Source: Roseburia sp.
Lineage (GTDB): Bacteria; Bacillota; Clostridia; Lachnospirales; Lachnospiraceae
DNA: 39,873 nt
NCBI GenBank assembly: GCA_023664725.1
Contig: JAMPFA010000014.1
Span: 1 to 39,873, forward strand
Reading direction: 5' to 3'
In this document: positions 23,251-30,306 of the stretch, piece by piece
Numbering within the stretch: position 1 is the first letter of the stretch
Layout: every line of letters begins with the position of its first letter
Made by a program: the position numbers and the translations under genes
The notes under the pieces: generated by a model
The model's input: only the letters and a program-made list of their open reading frames with translations
Told to the model about the DNA's origin: nothing
Databases searched by the model: none

Positions 23251-23789
23251 ACTTCTTCAATAGAGCTATCCTTAAAACCGCTAATATCCGATACTGCCCC
23301 ATAGATACTAACAATCTCTCCAGAGAGCAAAATATTTTTAACCAGCTCTTTAGGTGTAGGAGATCCAAATTTCATCATAAGCTCCTTATTTTTAAAGAGA
23401 GGTTTTCCGCTATCATCCAGCACACTCTCCATAACTACAAAGATCTGGAGCAAGTTTGTATCAATATCCAAATCCTTACCCTGTATCTTTAAAGCCATAT
23501 CCTGTAATTCTTCCCACTTACTAGCACTTACCGCCTGTAGGGTTACACAGAATGGAGAGCCATAAACCTCTGATAATCTGGTAATCTCTACTCTCTTTGT
23601 GGGGAGTTTGATTTTATCCATATCCCCACCCAAGAGAAGATCCAGAGCATTTACAGGTACTTTCTTTTCCTCTGCCACTTCCTCACCTATAGGAGCTACC
23701 GCCTCAGATACTAAAACATTTTCCTGCCCTGTTACCGCCTGTACACCTACATTTTTCTCTGTTACCATTCCATCCATTGTTTCCATCAT
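23241..23789 (-). CDS. xkdN: Tail assembly chaperone XkdN-like (G part)
   Basis: 182 residues. XkdN-family traits: LDLLLGGDMDKIKLPTKRVE (about 48-67), then LQAVSASKWEELQDMALKIQ and KFGSPTPKELVKNILLSGEI. A roughly 40-residue variable N-terminus precedes these. It binds the tape measure during tail assembly. The gene ends GTA AAA AAC TAA, giving a -1 slippery heptamer at the stop. GGAGG lies 9 bp before the ATG. Confidence 0.9.
   Translation of the reverse strand: MMETMDGMVTEKNVGVQAVTGQENVLVSEAVAPIGEEVAEEKKVPVNALDLLLGGDMDKIKLPTKRVEITRLSEVYGSPFCVTLQAVSASKWEELQDMALKIQGKDLDIDTNLLQIFVVMESVLDDSGKPLFKNKELMMKFGSPTPKELVKNILLSGEIVSIYGAVSDISGFKDSSIEEVKN
23244..23250 (-). promoter_or_regulatory. -1 ribosomal frameshift site A AAA AAC
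   Basis: The minus strand reads A AAA AAC directly before the TAA of the short chaperone, a classic -1 slippery heptamer of form X XXY YYZ. Slipping joins the chaperone to the 58-codon downstream frame. Known in the G/GT chaperones of most long-tailed phages. A stimulatory structure was not looked for beyond eye inspection. Confidence 0.8.
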
Positions 23790-23881
23790 TTTTAATATCC
23801 TCCTAATAATTTTTTACTATGTTTAAACACAAAAATGAGGGAGGGAGATCTTACAATCCTCTCCTCTCCCTTAATTGCCTT

Positions 23882-24319
23882 TTATCTAGGCTCAATCTGA
23901 TCCAGATACTCATAAGTAGTAAAAGTAAACGGATGCTCTACTTCGCCCGGTGTCTGTGCCTCCCAATCAAACAAGGTAAGATCATCAAACGATACACCAT
24001 AAATAGCAATCCTCTCAGCCCCATAAGCATCTGGATCTGCCAGTTTGCTAATGATTGTAAATCTAACCTCCTGCTTATTTTTCAGCATTTCAGCGATCTT
24101 TTTTGATGCCCTGTCAGTAAATACCTTGTGAGTAGTAAGAGATCCTGTACCCTTATACCCTGTAGTTTTATGGTCTGTAGCCCATGTACCGCACTGTTTG
24201 ATCTCCTCTTTGTTAAACTCAATCTTTGCCTGTGCCTTATAGCACTCAGTTACAAGATCGCTATCTAACCAGATTTCACCAAAAGTACCGTTACATATTC
24301 TTTTACCCTCTACTGCCAT
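23882..24319 (-). CDS. xkdM: Tail tube protein XkdM-like
   Basis: 145 residues. Matches the DUF2001/XkdM tail-tube family: GKRICNGTFGEIWLDSDLVT near the start, KAQAKIEFNKEEIKQCGTWA, a GTGSLTTHKVFTDRA strand-turn, and EHPFTFTTYEYLDQI at the end. Polymerises into the inner tube of the contractile tail. It follows the sheath gene by 17 bp in the usual order. Confidence 0.92.
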   Translation of the reverse strand: MAVEGKRICNGTFGEIWLDSDLVTECYKAQAKIEFNKEEIKQCGTWATDHKTTGYKGTGSLTTHKVFTDRASKKIAEMLKNKQEVRFTIISKLADPDAYGAERIAIYGVSFDDLTLFDWEAQTPGEVEHPFTFTTYEYLDQIEPR

Positions 24320-24336
24320 CTGTTATCCCTCCTCTC

Positions 24337-25425
24337 TTATTCCTTAGTAATGGTAATATCCACATCCTCAATCGCATCAAGGATTGATACCGTACCATCT
24401 AAGCCAATATAAGAGCCTGTATTAGCCTCCTTAATTGCTTGCTCATCCATGTCTGAGGTATCTATACCATGAGCCTCCAGCCAAATCTTGTGTTTTGCTA
24501 CACTGATCTCCATTGTGTAATTCTCATTGATATACCCTTTACCGCCATCTTCTGTGCTGAGCTGTTTGAGGTATGCCCTAATAGCTGTAACCAACAAACA
24601 CTTGTTATCATAGCTGTTAGAGTAATTACCGATATAGCTTTTATTGATAGTGGAATAAAGATCCGTTTCAATCAAATCCTGTATAGCCAGAATTTTAATC
24701 TTTTTAAGATCCTCTGTTTCCGTTTCCGTAACCGTTACCAGAGAAGTAACTCCCCTTGCTATAACGATACGATCCCCATCGTTATACAGGGTAAACTTAC
24801 CCTTATCCACCGCCTCATCTACCGCATCCTTATCCACCACAGGAATACTTGTTACCTCACTAAGAGGTTTATAGGTAGCCGACACTTTCAGATCCAGCCC
24901 AGCCAGCAAGCCAGCGATCCTACTGCAATACTGAGCCTCTGTATATACCTTATCTTCTACATTGATACAATCTGTAGCTGTTGCCCCTACAATCTCAAAA
25001 TTGATAACACACTTGTTATCTGAGGCTGTTTTTGGCACGATTACTACAGGTCTTTTCGGAGTGTTTTTTCTGATACCCATACACCATGTAGCAAGGGCTG
25101 TAGCCTCCTCTGTAGAGATGTCTGGAGATCCCACCAGATAATTTACATTCACAGTAGCAAAATACTTTGTTGCCTCATTATAATTTTCTGCCTCAGTAGG
25201 CAAGGTATATACAATAACCTTTTTCGGAGCACCCAGAAAAGCTCTCTGGATATACTCTTGATTTTCCTTTGTAAAATCAGTGGGGATCTCGTCTACACCT
25301 TTGATAATCAATGCTCCAGTGTTTTTCTCATCCTTTAGAATGATACCAACTACACCGCCAGCACCGATCTGTATAGCCTGTACCGCCTTTTTCACAAACT
25401 CTATAACTATACTAGGTAATCCCAT
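24337..25425 (-). CDS. xkdK: Contractile tail sheath protein
   Basis: 362 residues. Features of phage_sheath: N-terminal MGLPSIVIEFVKKAVQAIQI, a variable insertion, KFTLYNDGDRIVIARGVTSL, and the conserved C-terminal YSNSYDNKCLLVTAIRAYLK plus GYINENYTMEIS. Contracts to drive the tube through the envelope. Its presence proves a myovirus-type tail. Good GGAGG site. Confidence 0.95.
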   Translation of the reverse strand: MGLPSIVIEFVKKAVQAIQIGAGGVVGIILKDEKNTGALIIKGVDEIPTDFTKENQEYIQRAFLGAPKKVIVYTLPTEAENYNEATKYFATVNVNYLVGSPDISTEEATALATWCMGIRKNTPKRPVVIVPKTASDNKCVINFEIVGATATDCINVEDKVYTEAQYCSRIAGLLAGLDLKVSATYKPLSEVTSIPVVDKDAVDEAVDKGKFTLYNDGDRIVIARGVTSLVTVTETETEDLKKIKILAIQDLIETDLYSTINKSYIGNYSNSYDNKCLLVTAIRAYLKQLSTEDGGKGYINENYTMEISVAKHKIWLEAHGIDTSDMDEQAIKEANTGSYIGLDGTVSILDAIEDVDITITKE

Positions 25426-25443
25426 TGTTACAATCCTCCTTTA

Positions 25444-25911
25444 CTAAATTTCTCTTACCGTTATATCAACCTCCTCAATTATCTCATGGTTATCTGGATG
25501 ATTGATACTCTCAGTAAAATTAAGGATCAAATTACAATAGATAGCCCCCTCATTTATCCTCAGATTAGAGGTAAAGCTATCTATCTTAGCAAATCTCTCC
25601 TTTTCCTTTACTCCTGCTTTTGGAATAACTGGTACTGCCAGAGCTAAAAGAAAAAGCTCCTCCAGCTTATCCTCTACCTCATAAAGAGGCTCAGCTAACA
25701 CTTGATTAGCCTCATCCCTCTCCCCAAAATATATAATCTGGAAAGTAGGGTTATTTTGATACAAAAAATAGTTTTTAATCGCTTTCGGATCTGTTATCTT
25801 TGACACACAAAAGCTAGGTCTTTCAAATTCTCTCGGCACTTCCTGTATATATACTGGCACACCAGAGTAGGCATCAGCAATAACTTTACAAACACTATTT
25901 AATAGCCTCAT
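25444..25911 (-). CDS. Tail terminator / neck protein (DUF6838-type)
   Basis: 155 residues. The layout (MRLLNSVCKVIADAYSG, PVYIQEVPREFERPSFCVS, mid-protein FQIIYFGERDEANQV) is that of small Firmicute phage neck proteins between the gp10-like protein and the sheath, thought to be the tail terminator. Start overlaps the stop of the previous gene by 4 bp (ATGA). Confidence 0.75.
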   Translation of the reverse strand: MRLLNSVCKVIADAYSGVPVYIQEVPREFERPSFCVSKITDPKAIKNYFLYQNNPTFQIIYFGERDEANQVLAEPLYEVEDKLEELFLLALAVPVIPKAGVKEKERFAKIDSFTSNLRINEGAIYCNLILNFTESINHPDNHEIIEEVDITVREI

Positions 25912-26384
25912 AAATTACCTCCCTCTGCCTCTCTAAACGCTTGCTCCATCCACGAAACAATAAGCCTCTCTATTCTGGGAGTAGCATTTTGCATACCATC
26001 CTCTATGAAATGCTTACCAGCCACATACCGCTCCTTTAACATGATCCCCTTTTGACCGCTGTACCTTATGTACTTTTGTCTGCCCCCTGCACTCAGATAC
26101 CGCACTGGCAAAAATCTTTTGTGCTGTACATGACCATCATTTACATACAGGGCATACTCTACATTAGTGCTGTATTCTACGCTTTCTGATCCTCCTACCG
26201 TTACCGAAAAAGAAGATACTAAACGTGAGGTATCTACAGGAATAAGAGGAGCTATTTCTTCCTCCATGATATTACCTATCCTTTGGAGCAAGATTATTTT
26301 CTTTTCCTCCCACCTATCTACCAGAGCTTGAAAAGCTGTTACAAAATCATCCCAACCATCTACAGAAAAATCACTATCAGCCAT
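25908..26384 (-). CDS. HK97 gp10-like neck protein
   Basis: 158 residues. HK97-gp10-like signature: LLQRIGNIMEEEIAPLIPVD then TSRLVSSF and YSTNVEYALYVNDGHVQHK, ending in a helical GKHFIEDGMQNATPRIERL. Part of the head-tail joining complex. Placed between the head closure and tail terminator genes as usual. Confidence 0.88.
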   Translation of the reverse strand: MADSDFSVDGWDDFVTAFQALVDRWEEKKIILLQRIGNIMEEEIAPLIPVDTSRLVSSFSVTVGGSESVEYSTNVEYALYVNDGHVQHKRFLPVRYLSAGGRQKYIRYSGQKGIMLKERYVAGKHFIEDGMQNATPRIERLIVSWMEQAFREAEGGNL

Positions 26385-26386
26385 AT

Positions 26387-26737
26387 TTATACCTCACTCT
26401 CTGCTAAGAGGGGTACTATCAACTTTGTACGCTTTTTGTAAGGTTTATCAGCAATAGTTTTAAATTCTGTACTTTCCACCTTATTATCATACTCATCTTT
26501 CTCGTACACATAGAGTATATCTCCCTTTTGTATGTCTGCCTCTGGATGAGTATATAAGTTTCCGTCTGTGATATTTTTCTTTTGAGGCTGGAGCTGAGAG
26601 GTATTACTTGATCCGTCCGTAACATGACAATCATAAGTACCGACTAACACAAGTTCCTGTTTTGGTCTGTTATATTCCCCCAGCGTTTTACTGTATCTTT
26701 TGACTTCCACAATTTTATCAAAGAGGAAAGTAACCAT
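26387..26737 (-). CDS. Head closure / XkdH-like protein
   Basis: 116 residues, beta-rich: EVKRYSKTLGEYNRPKQELV, KKNITDGNLYTHPEADIQKG and GDILYVYEKDEYD. Pattern and position match the head-closure/stopper proteins of SPP1/PBSX-like phages. The start codon touches the end of the connector gene. Family call is by context and fold pattern. Confidence 0.75.
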   Translation of the reverse strand: MVTFLFDKIVEVKRYSKTLGEYNRPKQELVLVGTYDCHVTDGSSNTSQLQPQKKNITDGNLYTHPEADIQKGDILYVYEKDEYDNKVESTEFKTIADKPYKKRTKLIVPLLAESEV

Positions 26738-26740
26738 AAA

Positions 26741-27106
26741 TCAATCCTCCCCTTCTGCCTCCACCATCTTAGCGTTCTCTCTGGGAAATAACCGCCTATA
26801 ACAATAGAGCTGTTGCTTAACTGTGTCTGGTAATTTATCCTCAAAATTTACGCTTTCATCAGCTAAGGTATATGAGGTATTACCCTCTGCCCCCAGCTTT
26901 CTAAAACGCTGTATAACCAGATCCTCCATAATATTTTTAAGTGGAGCTGGAAACACATCTGCCCCACTCTCATCAATGAAATTATCTCGACAAAAAGCCT
27001 CAATATCTTCTCTGGCTTTCTCTAAGAATACCTGTACCAGCTCCAGCTTAGGAGTGTTATCTTTGGAAAGTCCTAAGATAATTCTGCATCTATCCAAACT
27101 CTCCAT
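26741..27106 (-). CDS. Head-tail connector protein (phage_connect_1 type)
   Basis: 121 residues, helical. Family pattern: LVQVFLEKAREDIEAFCRDN followed by PAPLKNIMEDLVIQRFRKLG, then FEDKLPDTVKQQLYCYRRLF. Such gp6/gp15-like adaptors bind below the portal. AGGGGGA precedes the ATG. Follows the capsid genes directly. Confidence 0.88.
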   Translation of the reverse strand: MESLDRCRIILGLSKDNTPKLELVQVFLEKAREDIEAFCRDNFIDESGADVFPAPLKNIMEDLVIQRFRKLGAEGNTSYTLADESVNFEDKLPDTVKQQLYCYRRLFPRENAKMVEAEGED

Positions 27107-27121
27107 AGAGATCCCCCTCCC

Positions 27122-27415
27122 TTATTCGACACGCTCCACACCGTAAATAGTGGCTAAAGCCCTTGCCACCGTTATATCCTTTGTGGAGGCTTTACCGTTT
27201 ACAAACTGCACACCCAAAGAGGCTACTGTAAGAAATTTGTTAGAAGATGTAAAGTTATACACCTTTTCCTCCTGCTTAGCCTCTGCCTCAGTAGCCTCAT
27301 TTGTGGCTGTAGCCTCATTTGTGGCTGTAGCCTCTGTTGGTGTCTGTTCCTGCTTAGCCTCATTATTTTCTGTTACCTGTTCCTGCTTAGCCTCTGCACT
27401 CGGTTTTCTAGCCAT
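27122..27415 (-). CDS. Small head-associated protein with low-complexity N-terminus
   Basis: 97 residues. Residues 1-50 are almost only A, E, K, N, Q and T with tandem ATATNE units (two exact 18-bp DNA repeats near 27296-27335). Residues 52-97 form a compact domain, VYNFTSSNKFLTVASLGVQF then AKALAT-type helix. Such proteins follow the major capsid gene in many Firmicute phages and may be head decoration or fibre proteins. Function not established. Confidence 0.6.
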   Translation of the reverse strand: MARKPSAEAKQEQVTENNEAKQEQTPTEATATNEATATNEATEAEAKQEEKVYNFTSSNKFLTVASLGVQFVNGKASTKDITVARALATIYGVERVE

Positions 27416-27429
27416 CTTTCTTTACCTCC

Positions 27430-28344
27430 TTATTCCGTTTTTCCGATATTGATAATCTTAGAGCCAGCATAAGAATTGAGAAGTTTGATTGTACTCTCAT
27501 TCAGTACATGACCTCTAAAATAATCCCCAGACTTAGGAAGATCCTCATAGAAAGTACCCCTAAGCTCAGCAATCTCTACCTGTTCTAAGTCCACAGTGAG
27601 CATAGCATCTGTTACCATGTGGCGATCCAGCACAAGGTTAATCACACCAAAATCACTCTGGATCTTAGCAACTGTAATACCCAGCACTTGATCCATGCTG
27701 TTATCAATATCAACCTTTACATTTGTACCATTCTTCAGCAAGCCATTTACCATACGCTTAACGCTGGCATTTACAAAAGAAAAATACTCACCGTTAGCAC
27801 CATGATCCCACATTCCCTGCAATGCATCTAAGATAAGCTCCTCAGAAAAAGTTTTCCCTGTACCGTCAATAACATTTTCGTCATTTACAAGGTTCATAAG
27901 CCCATCCATCTGTCTAGGAGTGCTGTCTGCCTCCATTGTCTTAGTACCGTTGATGAAATACCACTCCAGATCCCTCTTAGTTTCCGTCAAGCGATCCGAT
28001 ACCTCAGACTGAAAACTGTTACCGATCCCTTTCGGATTAAGAGCCTGTGCTGTACCAGATACCTGTGTTACTTTCTCAATAATCTGGCAAATATTAGACA
28101 AGCTACCTCTGCTGGATTTAATTGCATCCCCAGCCTCAGCACCCTCTAATTTGAGAGTACCCCTCTGATCATTCAGCTTACGCTCTCTCCATGTAACGGT
28201 AATATCCGTTGCTGGTACTGTCTGCCCCCTGCCCATCAAAAGAGTAGTAAGGGGAGTATCTGTAGGAGATACCAGCTTAATCTCATCAGCCAGATCTATT
28301 ACTTCATTCTGTAAAAAATCCGATCTTTTTACCATGTCTGCCAT
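27430..28344 (-). CDS. Major capsid protein (SU10/DUF5309 type)
   Basis: 304 residues. Pattern of the SU10-like/DUF5309 HK97-fold capsid family: NEVIDLADEIKLVSPTDTPL, LMGRGQTVPATDITVTWRER, VSDRLTETKRDLEWYFINGT, RQMDGLMNLV, and a conserved C-terminal KLLNSYAGSKIINIG. Forms the icosahedral shell. It lies between scaffold and connector genes. Confidence 0.92.
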   Translation of the reverse strand: MADMVKRSDFLQNEVIDLADEIKLVSPTDTPLTTLLMGRGQTVPATDITVTWRERKLNDQRGTLKLEGAEAGDAIKSSRGSLSNICQIIEKVTQVSGTAQALNPKGIGNSFQSEVSDRLTETKRDLEWYFINGTKTMEADSTPRQMDGLMNLVNDENVIDGTGKTFSEELILDALQGMWDHGANGEYFSFVNASVKRMVNGLLKNGTNVKVDIDNSMDQVLGITVAKIQSDFGVINLVLDRHMVTDAMLTVDLEQVEIAELRGTFYEDLPKSGDYFRGHVLNESTIKLLNSYAGSKIINIGKTE

Positions 28345-28365
28345 TGTCTTTACCTACCTTTCCTT

Positions 28366-29046
28366 TTAATCCTCATCATTATTGTTGTGGAGCTTATTCA
28401 GCTTTTCGCCAATCATGCCCTTTACATCCCCAGCTTTTTTAGCTTTATCGTAAGCATCCTCTGTTTTCTTGCCCGATCCTGTAGCTGGTGTACTTCCTTT
28501 AAGGAAATTTGCTTTTTCCTTTTCTACCGCCTTTTTCACTTCGGCATCAAAGAGGGCTTTCATACCCTTTACTCTTTCTGTGAGTTTTGTTTTCCGCTCC
28601 TCCTCATCGGCAATAGTGGCTAAATCCTCTACAGCAATCAAATTACGAAAACCAGCATCAAGCCCCAGCTCAGCCACAGCATCCACCACATCCAGCCTCA
28701 GCCCTTTTACAGTAAGCTCCCAATCTTTCTTAGCTTGTGCCTCCTGCCTCTCACGCTCCTCAGCCTGTTTACGCTCATCCTCACTCATTTTTTCTTTAGC
28801 CTGCTTATCAGCCCACTCTTTTTCCTTTTTCTTGATAGCATCCGTTACTCGCTTATCTGCCATCTTTTCATACTCTTTCTGGAGTTCCGCTCTGATTTCC
28901 TCCTCAGTCTTTGCCTTTGGAGTTTCCTTACCCTTACCAGTACCGCTATCTCCGCTCTGAGTATTTGTTGTTATGGTAGTGCTGGTATCTTTACCATCCT
29001 GCCCTGTTACCTGTGCATCCGTTGTTATAGCATTGCTTTCAGCCAT
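28366..29046 (-). CDS. Capsid scaffold protein (DUF4355)
   Basis: 226 residues. A disordered Ser/Thr/Gly-rich N-terminus (1-40), a long charged coiled coil (about 45-130) and the DUF4355/GP20-type motif GLRLDVVDAVAELGLDAGFR then VEDLATI. Helps capsid assembly and is lost on maturation. GGAGG precedes the ATG. A 31-bp motif lies 78 bp upstream (29124-29154). Confidence 0.88.
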   Translation of the reverse strand: MAESNAITTDAQVTGQDGKDTSTTITTNTQSGDSGTGKGKETPKAKTEEEIRAELQKEYEKMADKRVTDAIKKKEKEWADKQAKEKMSEDERKQAEERERQEAQAKKDWELTVKGLRLDVVDAVAELGLDAGFRNLIAVEDLATIADEEERKTKLTERVKGMKALFDAEVKKAVEKEKANFLKGSTPATGSGKKTEDAYDKAKKAGDVKGMIGEKLNKLHNNNDED

Positions 29047-29123
29047 CTTTATTTACCTCCTTAAAATAAGTTTTACATCCTCAACCCTCGTAAGTTTTGA
29101 GGTACATAACCCTTTCCATAATC

Positions 29124-29154
29124 TAGGGTCATAAAATGTTTGCTAGATTGCATA
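29124..29154 (-). promoter_or_regulatory. 31-bp intergenic element, copy 1 (upstream of scaffold)
   Basis: 22 of 31 positions match the element at 38242-38272, with conserved blocks TAGGGTCA, AAAA and TTGCATA in plus-strand sense. It lies about 78 bp before the scaffold start; the other is about 68 bp before the ParB start. Both are in gene-free DNA on the same strand, so a phage-specific promoter or operator is likely. Confidence 0.45.
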
Positions 29155-29202
29155 CTCACAAACAAATTTTTTCAATTTTTATTCAGTTTTCTTTCATAAC
29201 AA

Positions 29203-29236
29203 TAAAAGAGCCAGTAGCTTTTACACTACCAGCTCT
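29203..29236 (-). terminator. Terminator after the accessory gene
   Basis: 11-bp arms AGAGCCAGTAG (29207-29217) and CTACCAGCTCT (29226-29236, with two G-T pairs), then TTTTATTG on the minus strand. The stop of the 247-residue gene lies in the loop. Strong stem and context. Confidence 0.8.
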
Positions 29237-29964
29237 TTCCACTCTGTTCTAGGATGAAAATACCGCCACTTAACAGTATTTTCATCTATCTTTTTTATCT
29301 CCAGCTCCTCAATATTATCCATACTAAGGAGTTTAGCCCTCCATCGTTTTGCTTTTTCTTTATCAGCAAAAAGCCTTAGCACTTTATCAATTTCTTTTAT
29401 GCTCCATTCCTTATCTGTCAGAACATCCTCAGCCCTCCACCGCTCTTTTATTTCCTCTACTCTCTGTTTTGCCTCCTCATAAGTAGTAAATATATCTTTC
29501 TTTGGTAAATGCGTATATGTTCTATGATCCTCCCCATAGGTTAAAGTCCATGCTGGAATTATTCTTACTATCCTGTATTCTTTATTCCTGTTTACCTCTG
29601 TTTCTACTTTCCAATTCTTTATTTTATCCGCTGTTACCAGAATACCCTTATCATATAGCTCCTTTAAATTTGCTGGGTTATCTATCCGCTTACCCTGTAA
29701 AAGTTCTTTCTCCTCTTTGCTAAGCCTGTATATAAGCCCTGTTTCTATCTTCCTGTAATCATCCTGCCACTCTTTAGGTATTTTCTTCCACTCAGTACCC
29801 TCAAACTCATCAATAGGAATACCTTTTACATATCTATGCTCCCTCAATTTGAGAAAATCAATAAAACACTCTCCAGCCCCTACCAGCGTTACCACTCCAT
29901 AACGGATGCTACACTCTCTGCCTCTGGTTTCCACAAAATAAACAATATCTCCTACACTAAACAT
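29221..29964 (-). CDS. Accessory (moron-like) phage protein, unknown function
   Basis: 247 residues from ATG 29964, which GGAGG serves at 7 bp. The N-terminus, FSVGDIVYFVETRGRECSIR then YGVV and GIPIDEF, resembles a small domain common in accessory genes of Firmicute phages. The rest is rich in Lys, Glu and Trp (KKIPKEWQDDYRKIE, TYEEAKQRVEEIKERWRAED) and probably soluble. It is bracketed by two strong terminators in the middle of the head genes, typical of independently expressed cargo. No catalytic motif recognised. Confidence 0.7.
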   Translation of the reverse strand: MFSVGDIVYFVETRGRECSIRYGVVTLVGAGECFIDFLKLREHRYVKGIPIDEFEGTEWKKIPKEWQDDYRKIETGLIYRLSKEEKELLQGKRIDNPANLKELYDKGILVTADKIKNWKVETEVNRNKEYRIVRIIPAWTLTYGEDHRTYTHLPKKDIFTTYEEAKQRVEEIKERWRAEDVLTDKEWSIKEIDKVLRLFADKEKAKRWRAKLLSMDNIEELEIKKIDENTVKWRYFHPRTEWKELVV

Positions 29965-30017
29965 AGTCAAACCTCCTTTTAAGGAATATAATCACATTTG
30001 CCCCAGATTTTTAAGCG

Positions 30018-30055
30018 AAAGAAAAAGGGCTACCAGCATTTACCGCCAGTAGCCC
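30018..30055 (-). terminator. Strong terminator between the head-protein block and the accessory gene
   Basis: 11-bp stem (30027-30037 with 30045-30055, two G-T pairs), 7-base loop, then TTTTTCTTTC on the minus strand. It separates the 71-residue Cys-rich gene from the accessory gene, so scaffold and capsid genes probably need another promoter, read-through or antitermination. Confidence 0.8.
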
Positions 30056-30077
30056 CTAATCGCCTCATATAGCCCCT

Positions 30078-30293
30078 TTATTTCTCCCTACGATACTTAC
30101 AAGCCTTGCCATCAATAAATACGCTGTCTGGCTTTGTTTTCGGGTATTTATACACCTCACAGCTCCCCTTACAAGGGCTATCACTAAAAGGGGTATCTCC
30201 ATAAGCAAATATACACCCCTCACAAGCCTTACCGTTATTAGCCCAGCTTGTAAGCCTCTCCTCAGCGATCTCTTTCTGTCTTTTCTCATCCAT
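30078..30293 (-). CDS. Small Cys-rich protein
   Basis: 71 residues beginning MDEKRQKEIAEERL, with cysteines in CEGCIF, SPCKGSCEVYK and CKYR (five or more), which could bind a metal. No membrane segment. It follows the MuF/ADP-ribosyltransferase gene by 14 bp with GGAGG, so it is co-expressed with it. Similar small proteins follow MuF genes in other phages; whether it protects the host from the transferase domain is only speculation. Confidence 0.6.
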   Translation of the reverse strand: MDEKRQKEIAEERLTSWANNGKACEGCIFAYGDTPFSDSPCKGSCEVYKYPKTKPDSVFIDGKACKYRREK

Positions 30294-30306
30294 TTCCCAT
30301 TACCTC

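Noticed and set aside
27296-27335. Short tandem repeats as a CRISPR array
   Set aside because: Two adjacent 18-bp in-frame units without spacers inside a low-complexity coding region. No CRISPR array was seen anywhere.
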